Shown here: positions 17,294 to 26,147 of the stretch, one piece after another | How the letters are laid out: each line of letters begins with the position of its first letter | Position numbering within the stretch: the stretch's first letter is position 1 | Assembly: GCA_947449575.1 (NCBI GenBank) | Contig: CANFRV010000029.1 | Coordinates: forward strand, 1 to 42,297 | DNA from: Flavobacteriales bacterium | GTDB taxonomy: Bacteria; Bacteroidota; Bacteroidia; Flavobacteriales_D; Crocinitomicaceae | Direction: 5' to 3' | Length of the DNA stretch: 42,297 nt | The notes under the pieces: generated by a model | Seen by the model: only the letters and a program-made list of their open reading frames with translations | Database searches by the model: none | What the model was told of the DNA's origin: nothing | Translations under genes and position numbers: made by a program

Positions 17294-19921
17294 TTAAATT
17301 GTTTTTTCTATAGTTTCTACTTGAAGATTATCTAACTCTATATCTTCCTCTTCGTCATAAATATCGAAGTAAGGCTCCTCAAAAGATTTAGTAGTAACCA
17401 ATCTTTCAAGACTCAATAATAGAGCTGGAAGAATAATTAAATTAGTAACCATTCCAACCATAATTGTTAATGAAACAAGCATCCCTAGGGCTTTTGTACC
17501 ACCAAATTGAGAGAAAGCAAACATAATGAAACCGAAGAATAAAATTACCGAAGTATAAAAAATACCCAATCCCGTTTCACGCAGAGATAATAAAATAGCC
17601 TGCTTAATATCCCAATTATGCATTTTTAATTCCTGTCTATATTTTGCAAGGAATAAAATAGCATTATCAACTGTTATTCCCAAAGCAATACCAAAAACTA
17701 AAAGTGTGCTTGGTTTAAGCGGGATTTCAAAATAGCCCATTATTCCTGCAGTAAATAATAGAGGAATAATATTTGGAATCATTGAAATGATGATAATTCT
17801 CATGGATCTAAACAGCACTGCCATCAATGCAGAAATAGATAATATAGCAAATACTAAACTTTGCAATAAGCTAATAAATAAGTATTTTGTTCCAGCAGAA
17901 CAAACAACAGAAGTTCCTGTAAACACCAAATCATAATACTCATCATCAATGGCTTTCCTTAAATTTTTATTAAAATCCGCATTCTTAAAGTACGTTTTTA
18001 TCTTTTCAGAATCCATGTCAAAAGCCAACTGAGTATCCGTATTACCTTTGCTTAAGATAGCCGTTAAACCATTATAAATTGCAGGATAGCCGTACACGAT
18101 AGAATCAATATACTCCGTTTTTCCGTTCTTTACTTTTGTATATAATTGTTCCAGTTTTATCTTATCAGGATTTAAAATAGAATCAATTTTACTTTTTAAG
18201 GAATCCACTTTTGTAGCAACTTCATACGAACCAATATCTTTCATTTGAGTTCGGATACGTAAGGTTGTATTTGTTGTATCGACAAGCTCTTTCAAGGAAA
18301 GATTTCCACCATTTGCATTACTCAAATCGAATTTATCGATGTATTTTTTCAACCTTATTTTATCCCTGTTTGAGATAATTTTATATTGATCAATATTGTT
18401 AGAATAATACGCCATATTAATGACTTTTATAAAGTCGACCAAAGACAAACTTTTAGAAAACAAGGAATCTTTCGCAAAACTTTCTTGAATAGCTTCCACT
18501 TTTTTCAAGGTTTCTTGCTTGAAAAGTCTACCTGGATGCTTATAATTAATTGTCATCTCAAAAGGAATTGCTCCTCCAAAACTTTTTTCAACGAATTTCA
18601 AATCAACCAAAATGGGGTCATCTTTAGGCAAGTCACCGGTTAGATTTCCGGTCGCTTTGATTTTCGTCATTCCATAGATACTGAAGATGGTAAGTAGGAT
18701 CGATAAAATATAAATCAAAGGTCTTTTATACGTTACCAAATAAACTATTTTTTCAATAAATCCTTGAGAATAAACACGGGTTAAATGTCTTAAATGACGC
18801 TCTTTTGGTATGTTTGAAAAAGAAGCTAAAATTGGAATAATACAGATGGATAATACAAAAACAACCATGATATTAATGGAAGAAATGATTCCAAATTCAG
18901 CCAATTTTTCAGAATTTGTGAAGGTGCAAAAACCTACGGCAGTTGTCAGATTTGTTAAAAAAGTAACGGCTCCAATTCTTCGTATCATCGTGTACAAAGC
19001 CTTGATTTTATTACCATGTTTGACTACTTCTTGATGATATCTGGTGATCAAGAAAACACAATTTGGCACACCGATAACAATCATCAATGGCGGAATTAAT
19101 GCCATCATGATAGAAAGGTTAAATCCGCATAAACCAATACTTCCTAAAGCCCAAATAACAGAAATAAATACTACTACGTTACATTGTAAAACAACTTTAA
19201 ATGAGCGGAAAAATATATACAATAGAAGTGAAGAAGCAAGTATTGATAATGCTAAGAAAATGTACATTTCACTAACAATTCTTTTTCCTACCACGACTCG
19301 CATGTGCGGCAATCCAGCGAAATGAACTTGGCCAAAATACTTTTGATATTTATTTGCTAAGTCTTCAATCTTAAAAACAACTTTTGATTTCTTTTTGTCC
19401 GCTAAAAATTTCTCATTCATCCCAATCAACATCAATGAGACATGCGTGGAATCATTGTATAACATTTGGTTATAAATCGGATTACTTTTGATCTCTCTTC
19501 GTATAGAATCAATGTCCTTTTCCTGGAATGAAGTGTCCGAAAAAATTCTATTTAAATCAAAGCGATTCTCTGAAATATTGTTTCGAATTGTAAATAATGT
19601 AGCTTCGGAAACGACATTTTGAACTCCGTCATATTTTAGAATAGAATCGCCTAATTCTTTCCATTTTTTGAAGTTTTTTTCAGTGTATAGATCTTTTGTT
19701 TGTACTGCTAGAACAAGGGTTGATCCATCTTCACCAAATTGCTTTTTAAACTTTAAATATTCCTCTTGCGCTGGAGAATCTTTCGGTAAAGTGTTTCCAT
19801 ATCTATTATCGATTTTTAAATGATACATCGCATAATAACCGAAAAAAACAGTCAAAATAGCAATGATAGAAAGTATAAAAAACCGGTTTTTTAATATTAA
19901 ACTTGCAAATTTACGCCACAT
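17294..19921 (-). CDS. RND-superfamily (MMPL/SSD-like) transporter
   Basis: An 875-aa inner-membrane protein with the RND duplication: TM1 (about residues 12-35), a large periplasmic domain, TM2-6 (about 220-370), TM7, a second periplasmic domain, and TM8-12 (about 680-850). Charged membrane motifs such as GVPNCVFLITRYHQE and GITVDNAILFLAKYRQEL are those of MMPL/sterol-sensing-like RND proteins, often called hopanoid or lipid exporters. The cytoplasmic tail is very acidic (DIYDEEEDIELDN). Likely moves a lipid or hydrophobic compound; substrate unknown. First gene of a three-gene minus-strand run with rmlA and a prenyl synthase. Confidence 0.85.
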   Translation of the reverse strand: MWRKFASLILKNRFFILSIIAILTVFFGYYAMYHLKIDNRYGNTLPKDSPAQEEYLKFKKQFGEDGSTLVLAVQTKDLYTEKNFKKWKELGDSILKYDGVQNVVSEATLFTIRNNISENRFDLNRIFSDTSFQEKDIDSIRREIKSNPIYNQMLYNDSTHVSLMLIGMNEKFLADKKKSKVVFKIEDLANKYQKYFGQVHFAGLPHMRVVVGKRIVSEMYIFLALSILASSLLLYIFFRSFKVVLQCNVVVFISVIWALGSIGLCGFNLSIMMALIPPLMIVIGVPNCVFLITRYHQEVVKHGNKIKALYTMIRRIGAVTFLTNLTTAVGFCTFTNSEKLAEFGIISSINIMVVFVLSICIIPILASFSNIPKERHLRHLTRVYSQGFIEKIVYLVTYKRPLIYILSILLTIFSIYGMTKIKATGNLTGDLPKDDPILVDLKFVEKSFGGAIPFEMTINYKHPGRLFKQETLKKVEAIQESFAKDSLFSKSLSLVDFIKVINMAYYSNNIDQYKIISNRDKIRLKKYIDKFDLSNANGGNLSLKELVDTTNTTLRIRTQMKDIGSYEVATKVDSLKSKIDSILNPDKIKLEQLYTKVKNGKTEYIDSIVYGYPAIYNGLTAILSKGNTDTQLAFDMDSEKIKTYFKNADFNKNLRKAIDDEYYDLVFTGTSVVCSAGTKYLFISLLQSLVFAILSISALMAVLFRSMRIIIISMIPNIIPLLFTAGIMGYFEIPLKPSTLLVFGIALGITVDNAILFLAKYRQELKMHNWDIKQAILLSLRETGLGIFYTSVILFFGFIMFAFSQFGGTKALGMLVSLTIMVGMVTNLIILPALLLSLERLVTTKSFEEPYFDIYDEEEDIELDNLQVETIEKTI

Positions 19922-20020
19922 ATATAAAATTTCAAAAAATACAATGAAAGAAACAAAGTTAACAAAATAACCCGAAAAGAAACTCTTAATTTATTGTTAA
20001 ATTATCAGTTAGACTTTTGA

Positions 20021-22054
20021 TTATTGTTTTGGATGTAAATCGGTATCCAACCATTCAAAAAATTCTCTGTACCACAACAAACCGTTTTGAGGACTTGATA
20101 CCCAATGACCTTCCTCTGGAAAATGCAAATATTTACTTCTTATGCCTTTTAGTTGTGCCACTTGAAATGCTTGCATACCTTCACTTTCTGGGACACGAAA
20201 ATCCATTCCACCATGGATTACTAAAATGGGAGTATTCCACTTGTCGACATAATTATGAGGGCTGTTTTTTTTGTATAATTCTTTATTTTTCTCAAGCCAA
20301 TAAGGTCCGCCGATGTCATTGTTTGCAAAAAACAATTCTTCCGTTGTTCCATACCAACTTTCCAAGTTAAATAACCCACAATGCGCAACAAATGTCTTAA
20401 ATCGATTTTCATGCATTCCTGCTAAAAAATAAACTGAATATCCACCGTAAGAAGCTCCAATTGCCCCCATTCTTGTTTCATCTACATAAGGCTCCATTGC
20501 TGCATTATCAATAGCAGCTAGGTAATCTTTCATTGCTTGACCTCCCCAATCTTTTGAAATAGCATCGTTCCATTCTTGTCCAAACCCCGGTAATCCTCTG
20601 CGATTTGGAGCAACAATTATGTATCCTTTTGAAGCCATTACCATGAAATTCCAACGATACGAGAAAAATTGACTAACAGGACTTTGCGGACCTCCCTGGC
20701 AATACAATAGAGTTGGATACTTTTTAGTGGCGTCAAAATTTGGAGGTAAAATCATCCATACCAACATTTTTTTTCCATCTGACGTTTCCACCCATCTTTC
20801 CTCAACCGTTGGTTTTTTGATCGATTTAAGGATGTCTTTATTGAACTCTGTCACTTGTTTCACTTTTAATTTCTTAAGTGAAATCGAACAAAAATCGGTA
20901 GGATCAACCATTGACTGTCGCCCAGAAATTATTTCATCTGTAGTAATTGCCAAACTAACATAATCAAACTGACCACTCGTTATTTGTCGATGAATCTTTG
21001 TATCAAGATCAACTTCAAAAATTTGCTTTGTCCCATTAATTGCAGCGATATAATAAATGAATTTACCAGAAGGATGCCACTGAAAATCAGTTACAGAAAC
21101 ATCATTGTTCAATGTTAAATTAACATCTTTTCCTGTGGAAATATTTCTAGTAATTATGTCATTTTTAGCCGATTCACAGCCAGCAACTGCCATGCTCATC
21201 CAAGCGATATTTTTCGCGTCGTGCGAGTAAGATGCATTCACGTCATACCCTTTATATCCCTCCGTCAAAACAATCGTTGATTTTTTCAAAATATCGTATT
21301 GATACAATTGAGAATCTGTGCTTACAGCGAACGCTTTTCCATTTAATTTTTTTGAGGTATAAATAAGCGTTGTTCCATCAGGAGAATAGCAAAATTGGTC
21401 CGATCCGCCATGAGGAGGTAAAATTCCATCAAATTTTTCTCCTACTAAAACATCTGTTCCTTGCTCATTGATTTTGCCGTCTTCAATTGGATGAACAAAT
21501 AAATGTCTCTTCGCATAATCATCGTAATGATCCCAATGTCGATACATTAAATCTTCCTCAATTCGTGCATTGGAAAGCGGTAAATCAGGGTATTTATCCT
21601 GGAGCGTTTTTCCTATTTTCACTGCTTCAATCGTAACTATCGTATTTTCTAGAGGAGAAATTTTAAATCCTTCTAATTCAATGTGCGTAAAACTTGACAT
21701 TTTTACTTTTTCCTCTCCTTCAGAATTCATTTTCCAAATTTGAAGACCATCCACTTCTGAAGACATGAACCAAATCGTATTGTCTTTTCCCCATTGCGCA
21801 TCCATTTCAGAAAAAGGAGTTGAAGTAAGCTGATGCACTTTTTCTTTCCGAATATCATAAATATAGATATCCGTATTCCCTTTGTTCGATTGCATATTAT
21901 AGCTGCGAAGGTCAAACAAAATCAATTTCCCATCGGGTGAAAGAGTACCACCAGAAACGCGCTTTAATTGCCACATTAACTCTGGAGTTAATACATTTTG
22001 TGAGATTGTAAAAAAAGTTACAAATAGAAATATGATACTAGCAAATCCTTTCAT
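20021..22054 (-). CDS. Secreted S9-family prolyl oligopeptidase-like peptidase
   Basis: A 677-aa exported serine peptidase. Signal peptide MKGFASIIFLFVTFFTISQ follows the chosen ATG 22054; the 32-codon upstream extension is not signal-like. Residues ~25-400 contain TolB/WD40-like beta-propeller blades (GGTLSPDGKLILFDLRS, YSPDGTTLIYTSKK, WHPSGKFIYYI). The C-terminal alpha/beta-hydrolase has the nucleophile in GASYGGYSVYF (Ser about 535), the acid in HGGMDFRVPESEG and the histidine in PEEGHW. It resembles periplasmic DPP/acylaminoacyl peptidases that cut short peptides. A single gene, followed upstream by the tRNA that hosts the integrated element. Confidence 0.92.
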   Translation of the reverse strand: MKGFASIIFLFVTFFTISQNVLTPELMWQLKRVSGGTLSPDGKLILFDLRSYNMQSNKGNTDIYIYDIRKEKVHQLTSTPFSEMDAQWGKDNTIWFMSSEVDGLQIWKMNSEGEEKVKMSSFTHIELEGFKISPLENTIVTIEAVKIGKTLQDKYPDLPLSNARIEEDLMYRHWDHYDDYAKRHLFVHPIEDGKINEQGTDVLVGEKFDGILPPHGGSDQFCYSPDGTTLIYTSKKLNGKAFAVSTDSQLYQYDILKKSTIVLTEGYKGYDVNASYSHDAKNIAWMSMAVAGCESAKNDIITRNISTGKDVNLTLNNDVSVTDFQWHPSGKFIYYIAAINGTKQIFEVDLDTKIHRQITSGQFDYVSLAITTDEIISGRQSMVDPTDFCSISLKKLKVKQVTEFNKDILKSIKKPTVEERWVETSDGKKMLVWMILPPNFDATKKYPTLLYCQGGPQSPVSQFFSYRWNFMVMASKGYIIVAPNRRGLPGFGQEWNDAISKDWGGQAMKDYLAAIDNAAMEPYVDETRMGAIGASYGGYSVYFLAGMHENRFKTFVAHCGLFNLESWYGTTEELFFANNDIGGPYWLEKNKELYKKNSPHNYVDKWNTPILVIHGGMDFRVPESEGMQAFQVAQLKGIRSKYLHFPEEGHWVSSPQNGLLWYREFFEWLDTDLHPKQ

Positions 22055-22282
22055 TGTATAAATTTTAGTAAGTGCTTGTGAAATTAAAGAAAGAAATTGA
22101 AATGTAGCACACTTTTTCAGAAGATTAGCGAATTGATTGCAATCAAACACCTCTTTATTTTCCTTAAAATAGCGCTTAATCCACTAGAAAATAGGATAAT
22201 TTCAAGCTTCAAATTACAAAAATTCACAATAGGAGCAAGAATGCATAGGAACCTACTATTTAAATAAAATTACATATTCCCC

Positions 22283-22312
22283 TTGCTATTCAACTTAGGA
22301 AGTGTATATTTG
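22283..22312 (+). promoter_or_regulatory. Promoter of the CAT-anticodon tRNA
   Basis: TTG at 22283-22285 and TATATTTG at 22305-22312, with a 19-base spacer, match the Bacteroidota promoter exactly. The tRNA begins 35 bases downstream. Confidence 0.75.
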
Positions 22313-22347
22313 CAACCCGAAATCAATCAATTTATTGATTATTTCAC

Positions 22348-22421
22348 GGTCCTATAGCTCAGTTGGTTAGAGCACCTGACTCATAATCAGGTGGTCCATG
22401 GTTCGAGTCCATGTGGGACCA
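22348..22421 (+). tRNA. tRNA with CAT anticodon (Met or lysidine-Ile2)
   Basis: A 74-base tRNA. Acceptor stem GGTCCTA/TGGGACC with discriminator A; D arm TAGCTCAGTTGGTTAGAGCA; anticodon stem CCTGA/TCAGG with loop CTCATAA (anticodon CAT); T arm CATGG-TTCGAGT-CCATG. The paired first base and lack of a GGG/CCC anticodon stem argue against initiator tRNA, but elongator Met and Ile2 cannot be separated by eye. No encoded CCA. Its 3' 43 bases (22380 on) are the attachment core of the integrated element, so this 3' half was probably supplied by the element and restores the gene. Confidence 0.93.
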
Positions 22422-22422
22422 C
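22380..22422 (+). repeat. attL: 43-bp direct repeat of tRNA 3' end
   Basis: Identical over 43 bases to 41996-42038. It spans the anticodon loop through the tRNA 3' end plus one base, a common crossover segment for tyrosine integrases. Confidence 0.9.
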
Positions 22423-22431
22423 TTCATTATC

Positions 22432-22462
22432 AAGGCTTTACGAAAGTAAGGCCTTTTTTATT
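22432..22462 (+). terminator. tRNA terminator supplied by the element
   Basis: AAGGCTTTAC (22432-22441), GAAA loop, GTAAGGCCTT (22446-22455), then T-rich sequence. The stem is ten pairs with one wobble. It lies inside the element, immediately after the restored tRNA. Confidence 0.85.
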
Positions 22463-22467
22463 TTCAT

Positions 22468-22493
22468 AGAGTGTCGTTTTAGAGTGTCGTTTT
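22468..22493 (+). repeat. Tandem 13-bp boxes near attL (possible integrase arm sites)
   Basis: AGAGTGTCGTTTT occurs twice in exact tandem (22468-22480 and 22481-22493). A related pair with the same 13-base spacing sits at the other end (41891-41916). Arm-type recombinase binding sites are inferred. Confidence 0.55.
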
Positions 22494-22566
22494 GATTTCA
22501 TTTTAAATAGCTAGTAATGAGATAAGTGAAAATTCTGTTATTGAAATTTTTAATTAAACCTATAAT

Positions 22567-23151
22567 ATGAAAAATTTAAAACAAACAAAAAGTCTGTCAA
22601 TATTAATGCTTTCAGCATTAATTGTAATTTCATGTAAAAATGAAGTTTTACCTAAGGGATTAAGCAATGAAAACCAAAATGATAAATCAGAATCATTTAA
22701 ACTTGATTTTGCTAAATTTCAAATAAAAGCAATTGGAGGAAACAAAAAGGCAGAATTCATACCAATAGATTTTAGATACAATTCAGAGGAATTAAATAAT
22801 CAACATAACGAAGATATTGAAGAAAAATATAAAAATTCAAAAATAAACTTTGGAGGATACTATATTACTGCTTCTACTTTTTGTGGAACGGGTTGTTTTT
22901 CTTGGTATATTATAGATACTCGAACTGGGATTTCATATGAATTACCAAAGTTGTCTAATTGGGAAGGTAATGGTAATGTAGGAATATTGTGTGATAAAAA
23001 CAGTACTATACTTATTTCACAATCTGATGGGACATGGTCTGAAGATAATATTACTAATTCAACTGGGATTTGGAATTGGTCTGAGAGTAAAAAAGAATTT
23101 CAATCTTTAAGATTGGATGAAATTACAGATGAAATTACAAATGTTTGGTAA
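22567..23151 (+). CDS. Predicted lipoprotein of unknown function
   Basis: A 194-aa probable lipoprotein: signal peptide ending in LIVISC, acylated Cys at residue 23. The body has two cysteine pairs (FCGTGCF near residue 105 and LCDKN near 140) and aromatic-rich strands (GGYYITAS, WYIIDTRTGISYELP, ISQSDGTWSEDN, GIWNWSESKKEF), suggesting a small beta fold. I do not recognise a family. First of four closely spaced genes (12, 17 and -11 base gaps) that all carry export signals or a membrane anchor, so they probably form one envelope operon. It is the first gene after attL. Confidence 0.65.
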   Translation: MKNLKQTKSLSILMLSALIVISCKNEVLPKGLSNENQNDKSESFKLDFAKFQIKAIGGNKKAEFIPIDFRYNSEELNNQHNEDIEEKYKNSKINFGGYYITASTFCGTGCFSWYIIDTRTGISYELPKLSNWEGNGNVGILCDKNSTILISQSDGTWSEDNITNSTGIWNWSESKKEFQSLRLDEITDEITNVW

Positions 23152-23163
23152 AATTTATATATT

Positions 23164-23928
23164 ATGAAAACAAAATGGTATGTATACTCGTTCATGGGAG
23201 CTATTATTTTTATGTTTCTATACTTCAATTATTTTCACAAATCAAATGAAGATATAATAAAAGAACAATGTAATGACTGTGAAAAATTTGAAGAAATAAA
23301 GAAAACAAATTGGATTCTAGTTAGTAAAAGTGATGGTTTATCAAATATATGGGATATAGACTCTAAAAATTTTCTATTAAATAATTGGTATAGTGCAGTA
23401 TATGATGATGGTGTATTCTTTGATGATATTACCTTTACAGTGAATGGAGAATCAATAATTGTTGCAGATACAGATTACAATGAATTTGCTAAGTTAAAAG
23501 ATGAATACTTTACCAAAGGTGAAAATGAATTGCAAGACGATGTAATTCATAATCATTGTTCAATATGTGATAGGGATTTCATAGGAAATGGCTATGGTCA
23601 GAATGATTATGGAGAAGTAGTTGCTTTGCAAGACCCTTATGAAGGTGATAAATGTAGTTTTTCTTGTGCAAATAAAGCGAAACAAAAAAGTAATGAAGAA
23701 TTTGATGAAATATCACGAAAATATGGTATCGATGTTAATTCTGGTAATAATTCAAACAGTGAAGACCCAAACGACTATCATATGGAAAATGATGGAAAAG
23801 TATATGAAAATGATAAATGTGAATTATGTCGAGGAAGTGGTGTTGAAAAAGGTCAAAATATTATATCTGGAAAAGTTGAAGGGCGTATTTGTCCAATGTG
23901 TGAAGGAAAAGGTGTTAGAAGTTATTAA
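23164..23928 (+). CDS. Membrane-anchored protein with DnaJ-type cysteine motifs
   Basis: A 254-aa protein with one N-terminal transmembrane helix (about residues 5-24) and a hydrophilic remainder rich in paired cysteines: CNDC (36-39), CSIC (132-135), CSFSC (164-168), CELCRGSG (219-226) and CPMCEGKG (243-250). The last two are the CxxCxGxG repeats of the DnaJ/Hsp40 zinc-binding domain and probably form one zinc site; the middle pairs may form another. There is no J domain. If the N-terminus is a signal-anchor, the zinc site would face the periplasm, which is unusual. Function unknown; second gene of the four-gene envelope operon. Confidence 0.6.
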   Translation: MKTKWYVYSFMGAIIFMFLYFNYFHKSNEDIIKEQCNDCEKFEEIKKTNWILVSKSDGLSNIWDIDSKNFLLNNWYSAVYDDGVFFDDITFTVNGESIIVADTDYNEFAKLKDEYFTKGENELQDDVIHNHCSICDRDFIGNGYGQNDYGEVVALQDPYEGDKCSFSCANKAKQKSNEEFDEISRKYGIDVNSGNNSNSEDPNDYHMENDGKVYENDKCELCRGSGVEKGQNIISGKVEGRICPMCEGKGVRSY

Positions 23929-23945
23929 ATAGAAATAAAATAAAT

Positions 23946-26147
23946 ATGAAAGTCAAAATATTTATAATCAGTTTTTTATTTTTTTCAAATCTATATTCTC
24001 AGAACATAAAGAAAATATTTAAAGAAATAAAAAACAATGAAATTGAATTAGCAATCATTGAGTCTGCAAAAACAGATTCAAGAGAAAAATTTGATGAGGA
24101 AGAAAAAATATTGTTTCAATTAGGGAAATGTTTATTAATGAGTAATGAGCAATCATCATTATTTAAGCCTTACGATGGATATAACCTTTATAAATCAATA
24201 ACAATTACCAAAAAAGAAGATATTGATGATTTTCTGAGTAAATATAAATTAAGTCTTAACAAAATTTCTGATTTAATTTTTAAAGGTATTTTGATAGATT
24301 CAAAAAAAATAAATACAGTATCTTCTTATGAATCCGCTTTAAATATTTGTAAACCTTGTAATTATGAATCTGAACTAATTGAATTAAAGACTGATGCAGC
24401 TTATGTTGCAGCTAAAACTTTCTTGACTTTAAAATCAATGAACAATTTTATACTTAACTATCCTAAAAGCAAATATATAATTGTTGCTTCAGATACACGA
24501 GACTCTATTGCTCTTTCAAAAACAAATAAAGAATATATTTCTTTATTAACGTTTACCAAACAATACCCCAATTCTAAATTAACACCTAAAGTAATTCAAG
24601 AATTACCAGATGTTTTGTATAAAGAAGCTATAGAAATTAATACTGTAGAATCGCTTAAAAGATTTCTTGGAATATTTCCAAAAGATATAAGAAGTAAAGA
24701 AATTGAAGAAAAATTGTCAAAAATTAAGTATTCTGAGATTTCTGTTAATAAAATCAATAACTGGAAAGTTGATTCATTGTTAAATGAGTATCAAAATTAT
24801 GATTGTAATTATTTTATAGAATTACCTATTTTACAAAGTAAAACTAAACTCAGTATGGTTGATTATAATAAAGTTGAAGTTGAAGTTGAATTATACTTCA
24901 AATTATTTAAAGTTCAATTTAATGGGAAATGGGGGGCTATAGATAAATTTGGAAAAGTGATTATTCCTATTAAATATGATGAAGTTATTCATCAATTATA
25001 TAGAGGATTTGCAGCTGTTCAAAATGATAAATGGGGGGCTATAGATGAATTTGGAAATGAAATTACACCTTTAATATATGATAGAATCAATTTTTTACAT
25101 GAAGGATTAGTAGCTGTTCAATTAAATGATAAATGGGGGATTATTGATTTTGCTGGAAAGGAAATTATACCATTAAAATATGATAGAATCGATTTTTTTC
25201 ATGAAGGATTTGCAGCTGTTGAATTAAATAATAAAAGGGGATTTGTTGATGTCACTGGAACAGAAGTTATTCCTTTAATTTATGATAGAATCGATTTTTT
25301 TCATGAAGGATTTGCAGCTGTTCGATTAAATAATAAATGGGGATTTATTGATGTCACTGGAAAAGAAGTTGTTGCAATTAATTATGATAGAATCGATTTT
25401 TTTCATGAAGGATTAGCAGCTGTATTAAAAAAAGGGAAATGTGGATTTGTAGATACAAATGGAATTGAAATTATACCGTTGAAATATGATGGGAGTGGGA
25501 GATTTCATGAAGGATTTGCTGCGGTATCAACAAATGATAAATGGGGATTTGTTGATACAAATGGAATTGAAATTATACCGTTGAAATATGATGTTATTAG
25601 GAGATTTAATGAAGGATTTGCTGCGGTATCAACAAATGATAAATGGGGATTTATTGATGCCACTGGAAAAGAAGTTATTCCTTTAATTTATGATAAAGTT
25701 ATCGATTTCAATGATGGTATAGCTTTAGTTTTATTAGAAAACAACGAAATTTGCATCGATAAAACGGGGAAAGAAATTATTCATTTTAAAAACTATAAAT
25801 TTATTTCTCAATTTTATAATGGATTAGCAGCTGTTGAATATCAAAAAAGTTATGGTTATGGTTTAATTGATAAATATGGAAAAGAGATTATTCCTATTAA
25901 ATATGATGAAGTTAATCATTTCAGTGAAGGATTAGCAGCTGTATTAAAAAAAGGGAAATGGGGATTTGTAGATACAAATGGAATTGAAATTATACCATTA
26001 AAATACGATAAAGTTACTAATTTCAAAAATGGAACCGCACTTGCTATTGAAAATTGTGAAATAAAGATTCTTAATTTATACAATCACGAGTTAAACAAAA
26101 ATGAAATTTATAAAACCGAACCGAAAACTATATCAAATGAAAACTAA
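23946..26147 (+). CDS. Secreted WG-repeat protein
   Basis: A 733-aa exported protein: signal peptide MKVKIFIISFLFFSNLYSQ, a helical/TPR-like region of about 300 residues with repeated blocks of the form F...YPNS/YPKS, then about eleven WG repeats (about 327-715) with a ~34-residue period of the form NDKWGFIDxxGKEIIPLKYDxIxxFHEGFAAV. Individual units lose the W or G (NKRG, NNEI). WG repeats are thought to form beta-rich modules for binding; the ligand is unknown. Units 3-5 and 6-7 are nearly identical in DNA, a sign of recent duplication. Its last 11 bases overlap the next gene. Confidence 0.8.
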   Translation: MKVKIFIISFLFFSNLYSQNIKKIFKEIKNNEIELAIIESAKTDSREKFDEEEKILFQLGKCLLMSNEQSSLFKPYDGYNLYKSITITKKEDIDDFLSKYKLSLNKISDLIFKGILIDSKKINTVSSYESALNICKPCNYESELIELKTDAAYVAAKTFLTLKSMNNFILNYPKSKYIIVASDTRDSIALSKTNKEYISLLTFTKQYPNSKLTPKVIQELPDVLYKEAIEINTVESLKRFLGIFPKDIRSKEIEEKLSKIKYSEISVNKINNWKVDSLLNEYQNYDCNYFIELPILQSKTKLSMVDYNKVEVEVELYFKLFKVQFNGKWGAIDKFGKVIIPIKYDEVIHQLYRGFAAVQNDKWGAIDEFGNEITPLIYDRINFLHEGLVAVQLNDKWGIIDFAGKEIIPLKYDRIDFFHEGFAAVELNNKRGFVDVTGTEVIPLIYDRIDFFHEGFAAVRLNNKWGFIDVTGKEVVAINYDRIDFFHEGLAAVLKKGKCGFVDTNGIEIIPLKYDGSGRFHEGFAAVSTNDKWGFVDTNGIEIIPLKYDVIRRFNEGFAAVSTNDKWGFIDATGKEVIPLIYDKVIDFNDGIALVLLENNEICIDKTGKEIIHFKNYKFISQFYNGLAAVEYQKSYGYGLIDKYGKEIIPIKYDEVNHFSEGLAAVLKKGKWGFVDTNGIEIIPLKYDKVTNFKNGTALAIENCEIKILNLYNHELNKNEIYKTEPKTISNEN

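Noticed and set aside
23621-23932. Second open frame (103 codons) inside the zinc-finger gene
   Set aside because: It is an out-of-frame shadow; the main frame has the CxxC motifs and correct operon spacing.
24920-26090. Periodic direct repeats that could be read as a CRISPR-like array
   Set aside because: The period is about 102 bases, it stays in one open frame and it encodes WG repeats, so it is a protein repeat.
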